Shown here: positions 1 to 7,348 of the stretch, one piece after another
Layout: each line of letters starts with the position of its first letter
Position numbering within the stretch: the stretch's first letter is position 1
Assembly: GCA_002312935.1 (NCBI GenBank)
Contig: DCAT01000008.1
Coordinates: 1-23,386, forward strand
DNA: 23,386 nucleotides
Origin: Oceanospirillaceae bacterium UBA1126
GTDB lineage: Bacteria; Pseudomonadota; Gammaproteobacteria; Pseudomonadales; Balneatricaceae
Direction of reading: 5' to 3'
Translations under genes and position numbers: made by a program
The notes under the pieces: generated by a model
What the model was told of the DNA's origin: nothing
The model's database searches: none
Seen by the model: the letters and a program-made list of their open reading frames with translations, nothing else

Positions 1-800
1 TAGCTGGCGCGTTTTTAGGGCGCTCCCAACCCGCCATAAGTTTGCAAGTAAAGCGCCTAGAAGAACTGCTAGATATCACAGTATTTCAAAGAAATAACGG
101 TCTTGAAGTAACAGAAGAGGGTGAAGTGCTACTTGATTTCGCCAGACGACTGTTAGACATCAACGATAGCGCCGTAACTCGCTTAGCCAAAAGTAGAATT
201 TCTGGGCAAGTACGTTTAGGCATACCCAATGATTTTGAAGTGTCATTTTTGCCGCGACTACTGAGCCAGTTTGGCCAAGCCCACCCTGAAGTTACTCTGG
301 AAGTGAACTGTGAGTTAAGTGTGAAGTTGTTAAAAGATTTTCAACAAGGGCACTATGACCTAGTTTTGGCCACAGATAGCCTAGTGGAAACCCTACCCAT
401 TGATTTGGGTGATGAATTTTATGAGACCATCGTTTGGGTTACCAACGGTCACTTTGACTGGTCTGAAGGTCAACCCGTACCTTTGGTTGTTTACCCCAGT
501 GGTTGCCGCTACCGCCAACAAATTATTAGCAAGCTCAATGCCGCCGGCATCGCGTGGCGTATTGCTTATAGCTCATCTAGTTTATTGGGCATTCAAGCCG
601 CTATTGAAGCTGGCCTAGGCATTAGTGCCCTAGCCCGCAGCACTGTGCCTCATGGGTTACAAAGCCATCTGCAAATACATGATAGCCCTCTATTGGGCCA
701 TGTAAAACTGGTATTCAAGCATGACAGAGGTAACCAAACAGATGCAACTAAGCGCCTTTATGAATACCTCTATGCTGGCCTAGAGCAATCAGCGAGTTAA
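1..800 (+). CDS. LysR-family transcriptional regulator, 5' end missing
   Basis: The reading frame is open from position 3 to the TAA at 798-800, so the gene starts upstream of the window; 265 residues are visible of a usual 290-300. The visible N-terminus (GRSQPAISLQVKRLEELL) is the recognition-helix part of the LysR winged helix-turn-helix, followed by the wing (FQRNNGLEVTEEG). The rest is the periplasmic-binding-protein-like effector domain, opening with ISGQVRLGIPNDFE. The effector cannot be named from sequence. The gene converges on the RhtB-type exporter and overlaps its 3' end by 12 bases. LysR regulators often control a divergent exporter, so this tail-to-tail arrangement gives no direct hint of the target. 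A TTG at 42 is not the start, because it falls inside the helix-turn-helix. Confidence 0.93.
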   Translation, partial: AGAFLGRSQPAISLQVKRLEELLDITVFQRNNGLEVTEEGEVLLDFARRLLDINDSAVTRLAKSRISGQVRLGIPNDFEVSFLPRLLSQFGQAHPEVTLEVNCELSVKLLKDFQQGHYDLVLATDSLVETLPIDLGDEFYETIVWVTNGHFDWSEGQPVPLVVYPSGCRYRQQIISKLNAAGIAWRIAYSSSSLLGIQAAIEAGLGISALARSTVPHGLQSHLQIHDSPLLGHVKLVFKHDRGNQTDATKRLYEYLYAGLEQSAS

Positions 801-1412
801 GATAAGCAGCCCTGCAGTTGCCATAAGACCTGCTGTAACTTGGTTTAAACGCTTTACAGCACTATTTTGACTGAACAGTTTTCGAGCCTTACTTGCACTG
901 TAGGCAATCAGTAATAACCCCAACATTAAGGCAATAAAGTTTAGCCCAACAACGAGGATAACGTCTTGAGTGGTTAGCAGGGTTAAATCTACAAAAGTAG
1001 GTAAAAATGCAATATAAAATAGCATTACCTTGGGGTTGGTAGCTGAGATCAACATCCCTTCAGCAAAACTTAGCACAAACCCGGCAGCCTTATTACGAAT
1101 TGGGGCGAGGTTTACTGTATTAAGGTCGATAGGAGCATGCCAAACCTGCCAAGACAAATAAAATAGGTAGGCGGCACCGCACCAGCGAATTAGCGTAAAG
1201 ATTATTTGATATTCACTAGCAAGGTAAGCAAGCCCCCAAACGACTAATAATAAATACACAATATCGCTCACCGTCATGCCCAGTGCCAATCCCCAACAGC
1301 CATGTCCCCCATTTTTTAAGGCTTTAGCAATCAGTGCAAAAACACCTGGCCCAGGGGTGATAGAGAATATAAATACAGCCACAAAGTAGGCTAAAGAAAA
1401 TTCCAATGTCAT
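789..1412 (-). CDS. LysE/RhtB-family amino-acid exporter
   Basis: A 207-residue hydrophobic protein of the usual RhtB length, with about six membrane segments. The N-terminus carries the family signature (ITPGPGVFALIAKALKNGG, about residues 18-36), and further membrane segments lie near residues 40-65, 70-90, 110-135, 145-168 and 185-205. The family exports neutral or basic amino acids, homoserine lactone and similar small compounds across the inner membrane. The substrate cannot be told from the sequence. Its 3' end overlaps the end of the convergent LysR gene. The ATG at 1410-1412 has only a weak ribosome site (GGGTGG about 6 bases upstream). I see no convincing promoter, although a TAATAT at 1452-1457 on the minus strand could be a -10 element. 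Confidence 0.9.
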   Translation of the reverse strand: MTLEFSLAYFVAVFIFSITPGPGVFALIAKALKNGGHGCWGLALGMTVSDIVYLLLVVWGLAYLASEYQIIFTLIRWCGAAYLFYLSWQVWHAPIDLNTVNLAPIRNKAAGFVLSFAEGMLISATNPKVMLFYIAFLPTFVDLTLLTTQDVILVVGLNFIALMLGLLLIAYSASKARKLFSQNSAVKRLNQVTAGLMATAGLLILTR

Positions 1413-1491
1413 GTGGCCACCCGCTAACTAAATAATAAATCTAGACGCGGCATATTACCTCATTTTTAACTGACTATGACACAATTTAAGA

Positions 1492-1520
1492 TTGACGCAT
1501 TTAATCAATAACGTTAATAT
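1492..1520 (+). promoter_or_regulatory. Sigma-70 promoter of the cold-shock gene
   Basis: TTGACG at 1492-1497 and TAATAT at 1515-1520 are separated by exactly 17 bases, a near-consensus housekeeping promoter. Transcription would start near 1527, giving a leader of about 110 bases before the cold-shock ATG at 1637. Long leaders are typical of cold-inducible csp genes. It is the best-matched promoter I found in the window. Confidence 0.65.
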
Positions 1521-1533
1521 TTTTGCCAATAAA

Positions 1534-1600
1534 TGACCAATTTTTGTTAGCTATTGGTTAAAAATTTACCCAGATAGGCACACATAAAACAGGTATGTGT
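1534..1600 (+). promoter_or_regulatory. Structured 5' leader of the cold-shock mRNA
   Basis: Two stem-loops can be drawn in the leader. TGACCAAT (1534-1541) pairs with ATTGGTTA (1553-1560) over 8 pairs including one G-U, with an 11-base loop. ACACAT (1580-1585) pairs with ATGTGT (1595-1600) with a 9-base loop. The ribosome site and ATG lie just downstream. In E. coli cspA the leader is a temperature-responsive structure; a similar role here is inferred only from position and pairing. Confidence 0.35.
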
Positions 1601-1636
1601 CAGCTTTTCAGAAATCATTTTAAGGGATACCTACCT

Positions 1637-1846
1637 ATGTCAGAATTCATCACAGGAACGGTAAAGTTTTTCAATAATACCAAAGGGTTTGGCTTTTTAG
1701 AGCAGCCTGATGGTGCAGATGTGTTTGTTCACTTTAGCGCAATAATAACAGAAGGCTACAAAAGCCTAGAACAAGGCCAACAAGTACGATTCACTATTAC
1801 TGATGGTGAAAAAGGATTGCAAGCTACTAACGTTTCACCTGTTTAA
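1637..1846 (+). CDS. Cold-shock domain protein (CspA family)
   Basis: A 69-residue single cold-shock domain, the standard family length, which binds single-stranded RNA/DNA and acts as an RNA chaperone in the cytoplasm. Both nucleic-acid-binding motifs are intact: RNP1 (KGFGFL, about residues 17-22) and RNP2 (VFVHFS, about residues 30-35). The family opening (GTVKFFN) and the C-terminal strand (GLQATNV) are also present. I chose the ATG at 1637 because it gives the canonical N-terminus and has AAGGGA at 1622-1627, nine bases upstream. An in-frame ATG at 1595 would add 14 unrelated residues, lacks a ribosome site and lies inside a leader hairpin. The gene is monocistronic with a strong promoter. 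Whether this paralogue is cold-induced or constitutive (CspC/E-like) cannot be told. Confidence 0.93.
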   Translation: MSEFITGTVKFFNNTKGFGFLEQPDGADVFVHFSAIITEGYKSLEQGQQVRFTITDGEKGLQATNVSPV

Positions 1847-1894
1847 AGGCTTCAGAAAATAGGGCGCTAGAATGACCCAACGCCCGTTAGCTAT

Positions 1895-1912
1895 ACCTGC
1901 ACTGAAGCAGGT
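1895..1912. terminator. Possible weak terminator stem-loop after the cold-shock gene
   Basis: ACCTGC (1895-1900) and GCAGGT (1907-1912) form a perfect 6-base-pair stem with a 6-base loop, in the short gap between the convergent cold-shock and DUF934 genes. A second pair, GGGCG (1862-1866) and CGCCC (1881-1885), lies just before it. Neither is followed by a clear T-run on either strand, so intrinsic termination is only a guess. Confidence 0.25.
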
Positions 1913-1918
1913 AAAGAT

Positions 1919-2344
1919 TTATCTCATATAGGCTGGGCCCTTGCCATCTGCACTAGGTTGAAAGTGCACTGAAACTTCACCTAACTTAGCTAGCGCTTGC
2001 AATGCGTCTTGGTCCTCTCGCAACTCAAAGGCGTTGAAACCTACTCGGTGCATAAACTCAATGCGGTCCATGGCCACATCCCCTACTGCACGAATTTCGC
2101 CCTGGTAGCCGTCTCGACGCAGCATTCTGGCCATGCTAAAACCACGGCCATCGGCGAAGGTTTCAAATTCAATTGCGATAACAGATAACTTATTGGCATT
2201 GGCTAGCAAGCACGCTAAATCATCAGCACCGTTGGTTAGTACAGCATCACTTATCACTAGGTCATCATCAAGCCAATCGGCGAACCTAATGTGCGGCGTT
2301 GCAGCATGGCTAAGGCTAAGCTGCTGATCTTTGATGAGTGCCAT
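1919..2344 (-). CDS. DUF934 protein, partner of the sulfite reductase
   Basis: A 141-residue cytoplasmic protein of the DUF934 family (COG3749). The recognisable core is FADGRGFSMARMLRRDGYQG and the following GDVAMDRIEFMHRVGFNAFE. The family is known mainly as the gene next to CysI-type sulfite reductases, for example in Pseudomonas, and is usually annotated as an oxidoreductase-like protein in sulfite reduction. Its biochemical role is not established as far as I know. The ATG at 2342-2344 is preferred because a strong ribosome site, AAGGAG on the minus strand (2352-2357), sits seven bases upstream. A longer frame begins 27 codons earlier inside cysI and has no family-like sequence. The gene overlaps the end of cysI by 29 bases, which suggests translational coupling. 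Confidence 0.88.
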   Translation of the reverse strand: MALIKDQQLSLSHAATPHIRFADWLDDDLVISDAVLTNGADDLACLLANANKLSVIAIEFETFADGRGFSMARMLRRDGYQGEIRAVGDVAMDRIEFMHRVGFNAFELREDQDALQALAKLGEVSVHFQPSADGKGPAYMR

Positions 2345-3986
2345 AAACACGCTCCTTAAATGGTGCAAAACCAATGCGGCGCACAGTTTGTAAAAATGTT
2401 TCATCCGTTTTTCGCTGCTGAACATAAACGTCTAATATTTGCCCAATCACCACGACTACTTGATCTTGATCTATAGAACGCCCGAGGGTTTTACCCAAAC
2501 TTGCATCGTTAGAAGCAGAACCCCCTAGAGTAAACTGGTAAACTTGCTTGCCACCTTTCTCGACACCTAAAATACCAATGTGGCCAACATGGTGGTGGCC
2601 ACAGGCATTGATACAGCCAGAAATTTTTAGCTGGATTTCACCAAGCTCATACTGATAATCCATGTCGTCAAAGGTTTCATTAATTTGGCGCGACAGAATT
2701 AGGGTTTCTGCATTGGCTAAGCTACAAAAATCTAGCCCAGGACAGTTAATCATATCTGTGAGTGTGCCTATATTAGCGCGGGCCATACCCAAGTCAGTTA
2801 ACTTTAACCAAAGACTTAATAGATCACGTTGGGCTACGTCGGCTAGTACTAAATTTTGGTCGTGTGTTGAGCGCAACTCTGCGAAGCTAAACTGGTCTGC
2901 CAATGAGGCTATGCCATCCATTTGTTGGTGGCTTACATCGCCAGGGGCTTGTAATTGATTTTTAAGAGCCACTACCACAATGCGGTAGCCTGGTTGCTTG
3001 TGATCACGGGTATTTTGTTTATACCACTTAGCAAACTGGGGGTGTGCTGCCATTTCAGCTTTTAGGCTGCTTTGGGCATTTTCAACTGATAAATAATTAG
3101 GCGGTTTAAAAAAGCCTTTTACGCGCTCTATTTCTGCCGTTGGCAAGCGCAAGTCCTTACCCTTAGTAAACTGCCATTCCGCTTCAACCATTTCTGCAAA
3201 CGCATCAATGCCTACAGCATTGACTAAAATTTTGATGCGTGCTTTGTATTTATTGTCACGACGACCATTAAGGTTGTAGACCCTCAGCACAGCGTCTAGG
3301 TATGACAGCAGTTCTTGTGGCTCAAGAAATTTTCGTACCGTTTTACCAATAACTGGTGTGCGGCCCAGACCACCTCCTACTAATACTTCAAAACCCATTT
3401 CACCCTGTTCATTATGATACAAATGTAGACCAATATCATGAACCTGAGAAGCTGCGCGGTCACTCGATGAACCAGATACTGCAATTTTAAATTTACGGGG
3501 TAAGTAGGCGAACTCTGGGTGCAGGGTACTCCACTGACGAATCATTTCACACCAAGGACGAGTGTCTTCTATCTCGTCAGCACTCACGCCAGCAAATGGG
3601 TCCGTTGTGGTATTTCGAATGCAGGCACCACTAGTCTGAATAGCATGCATCTGCACCTTAGCCAAATCAGCTAAAATGTCTGGCACAGATTCTAGTGTGG
3701 GCCAATTAAACTGCATATTTTGCCGTGTAGTAAAGTGGCCATAACCCTTATCATAAGTCCGTGAAATTTGTGCTAATGTACGTAACTGGTCACTTTTCAT
3801 CAGACCGTAAGGAATTGCCACCCGAAGCATAGGGGCAAGGCGTTGGATATAAAGTCCATTCATGAGCCTTAGCACGCGAAATTCGGCTTCTGGAATTTCT
3901 CCAGCTAAATACCGACGGGTTTGATCACGGTACTGATCCACTCGTTGGTCAACGAGTGTTTGGTCGAATTGATTATAGGCGTACAT
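2316..3986 (-). CDS. cysI: Siroheme sulfite reductase, CysI type
   Basis: A 556-residue siroheme and [4Fe-4S] reductase that reduces sulfite to sulfide in assimilatory sulfate reduction. Tandem nitrite/sulfite-reductase repeats are present (LYIQRLAPMLRVAIPYG near 45-61, GYGHFTTRQNMQFNW near 81-95). The four cluster/siroheme cysteines are in place: C415 and C421 (CPGLDFC), C458 and C462 (CINAC). Length and N-terminus match the Pseudomonas CysI type rather than the E. coli subunit that works with CysJ. No cysJ or cysH is in the window, so ferredoxin or another small carrier is the likely donor. The ATG has AGGA seven bases upstream. The gene is divergent from rnfA across 233 bases and followed by the DUF934 gene. 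A ferredoxin-nitrite reductase is the alternative, but the DUF934 neighbour favours sulfite. Confidence 0.9.
   Translation of the reverse strand: MYAYNQFDQTLVDQRVDQYRDQTRRYLAGEIPEAEFRVLRLMNGLYIQRLAPMLRVAIPYGLMKSDQLRTLAQISRTYDKGYGHFTTRQNMQFNWPTLESVPDILADLAKVQMHAIQTSGACIRNTTTDPFAGVSADEIEDTRPWCEMIRQWSTLHPEFAYLPRKFKIAVSGSSSDRAASQVHDIGLHLYHNEQGEMGFEVLVGGGLGRTPVIGKTVRKFLEPQELLSYLDAVLRVYNLNGRRDNKYKARIKILVNAVGIDAFAEMVEAEWQFTKGKDLRLPTAEIERVKGFFKPPNYLSVENAQSSLKAEMAAHPQFAKWYKQNTRDHKQPGYRIVVVALKNQLQAPGDVSHQQMDGIASLADQFSFAELRSTHDQNLVLADVAQRDLLSLWLKLTDLGMARANIGTLTDMINCPGLDFCSLANAETLILSRQINETFDDMDYQYELGEIQLKISGCINACGHHHVGHIGILGVEKGGKQVYQFTLGGSASNDASLGKTLGRSIDQDQVVVVIGQILDVYVQQRKTDETFLQTVRRIGFAPFKERVYGTHQRSAA
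2352..2357 (-). promoter_or_regulatory. Ribosome binding site inside cysI that fixes the DUF934 start
   Basis: AAGGAG on the minus strand lies seven bases before the ATG at 2344 and inside the last codons of cysI. It is a good Shine-Dalgarno match and decides between this start and the longer in-frame one. Confidence 0.7.
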
Positions 3987-4020
3987 TATAAGTCCTGGGC
4001 AAGCTTTATGGCATTCTGGC

Positions 4021-4047
4021 GTTATAATAACTCAATATTCTTATAAC
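4021..4047. promoter_or_regulatory. Long-spaced dyad in the cysI/rnfA divergent region
   Basis: GTTATAA (4021-4027) and TTATAAC (4041-4047) are perfect inverted repeats separated by 13 bases, so the half-site centres are 20 bases apart, about two turns of the helix. The dyad lies 35-61 bases upstream of the cysI ATG, where an activator or repressor of cysI could bind. LysR-type factors such as CysB or Finr are candidates by context, but I cannot match a specific consensus. Confidence 0.4.
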
Positions 4048-4219
4048 ACTAAATACTAAAAATTGATTTACTTATACTTTAATGGAATATACAATCCTGC
4101 AAAATGAATGCTCTGAAGTAGCGTTTTAGGCATCTTTTTGCGTTACAATTGGCTTAGACTAATTTGATCAGATTTTACCCTTGCCAACCTGTTGTGGGCA
4201 CTAAGGATTTAAAGACAAA

Positions 4220-4801
4220 ATGGTAGATTATTTACTCATCCTAGTTAGCACCGTGTTAGTGAATAACTTTGTATTAGTTCAGTTTCTTGGGCTCTGTCCT
4301 TTTATGGGCGTTTCTTCACGCTTAGAAACTGCGATGGGTATGTCTTTAGCGACGACTTTTGTGCTCACTCTTGCTTCTTTGTGCAGTTACCTTACCTATA
4401 CATATCTACTAGAACCTTTTGGGTTAGAGTTTTTGCAAACCATAAGCTTCATTTTAGTAATTGCTTTTGTAGTGCAATTTACGGAAATGGTAGTGCACAA
4501 AACCAGCCCTCTATTGCACAAAGTGCTGGGGATTTTCCTCCCTTTAATTACTACAAACTGTGCAGTGTTAGGTGTTGCCTTACTTAATATCAAAAAAGCC
4601 AATGGGTTTATAGAGTCTATTTTATATGGTTTTGGTGCAGCTGTTGGCTTCTCCTTAGTGCTCATTTTATTTGCTGCTATGAGAGAACGAATTACTGTTG
4701 CCGACGTACCAGCGCCATTTAAGGGTGCGGCTATAGCAATGATTAGTGCGGGCATTATGTCCCTAGCCTTTATGGGTTTTACTGGTCTGGTAGCTATATA
4801 A
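4220..4801 (+). CDS. rnfA: Rnf electron-transport complex subunit RnfA/RsxA
   Basis: A 193-residue integral membrane subunit with six predicted membrane segments, the standard RnfA length. Rnf exchanges electrons between NADH and ferredoxin at the cost or gain of an ion gradient; in E. coli the same complex (Rsx) keeps SoxR reduced. The half-channel motifs GLCPF (C26) and TTNCA (C114) are present. In the related RnfE and Nqr subunits these cysteines bind an iron-sulfur centre within the membrane. It is the first gene of the operon; AAGGA at 4203-4207 or AAAGA at 4211-4215 can serve as the ribosome site. The TAA stop is followed immediately by the rnfB ATG. No convincing promoter was found in 4090-4200. 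Confidence 0.95.
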   Translation: MVDYLLILVSTVLVNNFVLVQFLGLCPFMGVSSRLETAMGMSLATTFVLTLASLCSYLTYTYLLEPFGLEFLQTISFILVIAFVVQFTEMVVHKTSPLLHKVLGIFLPLITTNCAVLGVALLNIKKANGFIESILYGFGAAVGFSLVLILFAAMRERITVADVPAPFKGAAIAMISAGIMSLAFMGFTGLVAI

Positions 4802-5392
4802 ATGCAAACTCTTTACCTTGCCATCGCCATTCTGGCTTTGCTCGCCATTGTTTTTGGTGCAATTTTAGGCTTTGCTGCGATACGTTTTAAGGTTGATGGG
4901 GACCCCATCGTTGATCAAATAGACAGTTTGCTGCCACAAACTCAGTGTGGCCAATGCGGTCACCCAGGTTGTAAGCCCTATGCCCAAGCCATTGCAAACG
5001 GAGAGGCTATAAACCGCTGCCCCCCTGGTGGTGAAACCACTATTAAGGCCCTTGCAGACCTATTAGATTTAGAAGCTATCCCACTGGACGCAGAACACGG
5101 CAGTGAGGCAATACGTACCATCGCATACATTCGAGAAGACGAATGCATCGGCTGTACCAAGTGTATTCAAGCTTGTCCTGTAGATGCCATTCTTGGCGCC
5201 GCTAAACAGATGCATACGGTTATTGTTGACGAATGTACCGGCTGCGATTTGTGTTTAGAGCCCTGCCCGGTAGATTGCATCGACATGCTTCCTGTCGAAG
5301 TCACTTCTGCAAGCTGGCACTGGCAACAGCCAGCGCAACTCATCGCCACCAGTAACTTGCCCTATAGCCGCGGAGAATCTGATCATGCATAA
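4802..5392 (+). CDS. rnfB: Rnf complex ferredoxin subunit RnfB/RsxB
   Basis: A 196-residue protein with an N-terminal membrane anchor (about residues 5-27), a proximal [4Fe-4S] domain (C49, C52, C57, C73; core CGQCGHPGC) and two ferredoxin-type motifs: CIGCTKCIQACP (C115-C125) and CTGCDLCLEPCP (C145-C155). It takes electrons from, or gives them to, soluble ferredoxin on the cytoplasmic face. Length and cluster count match the short proteobacterial form, not the multi-cluster clostridial one. The gene begins directly after the rnfA stop and overlaps the start of rnfC by eight bases, so the three are surely co-translated. Confidence 0.95.
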   Translation: MQTLYLAIAILALLAIVFGAILGFAAIRFKVDGDPIVDQIDSLLPQTQCGQCGHPGCKPYAQAIANGEAINRCPPGGETTIKALADLLDLEAIPLDAEHGSEAIRTIAYIREDECIGCTKCIQACPVDAILGAAKQMHTVIVDECTGCDLCLEPCPVDCIDMLPVEVTSASWHWQQPAQLIATSNLPYSRGESDHA

Positions 5393-7346
5393 AATCTGGA
5401 ACTTCCACGGTGGCGTTCACCCAGTAGAAAATAAAACGCAGTCTAATCAACTGCCGATTATCGTAATGCCAATACCCACACAATTGACAATGCACCTAAG
5501 CCAACATATTGGCAAAGTGGCAAAAGCCATAGTTGAAACTGGTGACTATGTTCTTAAAGGACAGCTTATTGCGTGTGCCCAGGGTGTCGTCAGTGCTAAT
5601 GTTCATGCTCCAAGCTCTGGCCATGTGAGTGCCATAGCAGACCGAACTCTGCCTCACCAGTCTGCTTTATCAGGCCCGTGTATCGTCATCGATACTGATG
5701 GTAAAGATCAGTGGGCCACACTAACCCCCACAGCTAACCCAGAATCCCTTTCTAAGCCCGACCTGCTAAACCTAATACAAGCAGCAGGCATTACTGGCAT
5801 GGGCGGTGCAGGCTTTCCTAGTGCAGTTAAGTTACAACCCAAGAGCAACATTCATACTCTTATTATTAATGGTGCGGAGTGCGAACCATATATTACTGCT
5901 GATGACCGCTTGATGCGTGAATACGCCGCTCAAATTATTGCTGGCATTCAATTAGTACAACAACTCATTGATCAGCCTCATTGCCTCATTGGTATCGAAG
6001 ACAACAAACCAGAAGCGGTCGCTGCACTCACCTATGCTGCTGACCAACACACTAACATTGAAGTCTGTGTTATTCCGACTAAGTACCCCTCTGGTGGTGA
6101 AAAGCAGCTGATTGAAATCCTTACAGGGAAACAAGTCCCCCATGGGGGTATCCCTGCCGATATTGGCATGGTGTGCCAAAACGTAGGCACTGTTAAAGCT
6201 ATTTTTGATGCCATTATTTTAGGACAGCCACTAATTAATCGCATTACTACGGTCACTGGAAAAGCTGCAGCTAATGCAGGTAATTATGAGGTGCTTTTAG
6301 GCACCCAAGTTACAGACATATTAGCCTTTGCCAAGGTTGATCTTGCTAAAACGTCTCGTTTAGTCATGGGCGGGCCAATGATGGGGTTCACTATACAAGA
6401 TACTCACACACCGATCATAAAAAGCAGTAACTGTATCCTAGCTGCGGCTGACTTAGAACTAGCGCCAGTAGCTGACCATCATGCATGTATACGCTGTGGT
6501 CAATGTGAGGTCGCATGCCCAGCTCAGCTGTTGCCGCAACAGCTATTTTGGTTTGCTAAGGCTGAAGAGTTTGAAAAGGCTCAGGATCATAACTTATCTG
6601 ATTGTATAGAATGTGGTGCTTGTGCATGGGTTTGTCCTAGTCAAATCCCCTTAGTTCAGTATTATCGTTACGCTAAGGGCCGATTAAAGACCATTAATAG
6701 TGAGGCCCAATTGGCCGAAGCGTCACGCCTTCGTTTTGAAAACCGTGAGCAACGTTTAGTTGATGAAAAATTAGCTAAAGAAGAAAAACGTAAAGCTAGA
6801 GCCCTAACTGCTGCTGCAGCCCAAGCGGCAAAACGTGCAGCCAACCCTTCCGCGGAAGACCCAATAGCTGCTGCGTTGGCGCGAGTAAACTTAAAAAAGC
6901 AAGCCCAAACTAATATTGCAGCGCAAAAAAGCCCTGAAGATGAGTATAAAGAGCTTAAAACTGCTGCAGCCATCACTCGAACTAAACTTAATAAGACCCG
7001 CAAAGCTTTAACTAATGCGCAAGCCCAAGACCATGAGCAAGCACAGGAGTTACAACAAACGGTTATAGCACTTACCACCAAAGCTTCTGCAGCTGCAGCT
7101 GAGTTACACGCTTATGAAGTAAAACTGGGCCTTGATCCAGAGAAGGAAAAGACCTTACAGCTTGCAGTTGCAAAAGCTAATGGGGTAGTACGTAAATTGG
7201 AAAAATCCTTAGCCACTGCAGACGATTTGCAGCAGTTAGAAGCAGAAATATTTAATGCTAAAGCAATTCACGAAGCGGCTGGCCTTGCCTTAGAAGAGCA
7301 CCAGGCTAACGCCAAAGAAAAACCCACCTCGACTCAGGAATCATAG
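5385..7346 (+). CDS. rnfC: Rnf complex NADH/FMN subunit RnfC/RsxC
   Basis: A 653-residue peripheral subunit. An N-terminal barrel-sandwich domain (FHGGVHP at 7-13 to about residue 100) is followed by the FMN/NADH-binding domain with GITGMGGAGFP (135-145) and INGAECEPY (161-169). Two [4Fe-4S] motifs follow: C368/C371/C374/C378 and C407/C410/C413/C417. The last 210 residues (about 440-653) are rich in Ala, Lys, Glu and Gln with heptad-like spacing, a predicted coiled coil. Gammaproteobacterial RnfC proteins carry such tails of variable length; clostridial ones do not. The subunit is the NADH site of the complex. It overlaps rnfB by eight bases and ends two bases before rnfD. Confidence 0.95.
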   Translation: MHKIWNFHGGVHPVENKTQSNQLPIIVMPIPTQLTMHLSQHIGKVAKAIVETGDYVLKGQLIACAQGVVSANVHAPSSGHVSAIADRTLPHQSALSGPCIVIDTDGKDQWATLTPTANPESLSKPDLLNLIQAAGITGMGGAGFPSAVKLQPKSNIHTLIINGAECEPYITADDRLMREYAAQIIAGIQLVQQLIDQPHCLIGIEDNKPEAVAALTYAADQHTNIEVCVIPTKYPSGGEKQLIEILTGKQVPHGGIPADIGMVCQNVGTVKAIFDAIILGQPLINRITTVTGKAAANAGNYEVLLGTQVTDILAFAKVDLAKTSRLVMGGPMMGFTIQDTHTPIIKSSNCILAAADLELAPVADHHACIRCGQCEVACPAQLLPQQLFWFAKAEEFEKAQDHNLSDCIECGACAWVCPSQIPLVQYYRYAKGRLKTINSEAQLAEASRLRFENREQRLVDEKLAKEEKRKARALTAAAAQAAKRAANPSAEDPIAAALARVNLKKQAQTNIAAQKSPEDEYKELKTAAAITRTKLNKTRKALTNAQAQDHEQAQELQQTVIALTTKASAAAAELHAYEVKLGLDPEKEKTLQLAVAKANGVVRKLEKSLATADDLQQLEAEIFNAKAIHEAAGLALEEHQANAKEKPTSTQES

Positions 7347-7348
7347 CC

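Noticed and set aside
1595..1636. In-frame upstream ATG that would lengthen the cold-shock protein by 14 residues
   Set aside because: It has no ribosome site, falls in a leader hairpin, and adds residues not found in the family; the ATG at 1637 has AAGGGA nine bases upstream.
2316..3986. Assimilatory nitrite reductase
   Set aside because: The same fold and cysteines occur there, but length, N-terminus and the overlapping DUF934 gene fit the Pseudomonas-type sulfite reductase; no nitrate genes are nearby.
4396..4755. A 119-codon open frame antisense to rnfA
   Set aside because: It is a shadow of a conserved membrane-protein gene, with no start signals of its own.
6668..7081. A 137-codon open frame antisense to rnfC
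   Set aside because: It mirrors the Ala-rich GCN codons of the RnfC tail and has no ribosome site or recognisable domain.
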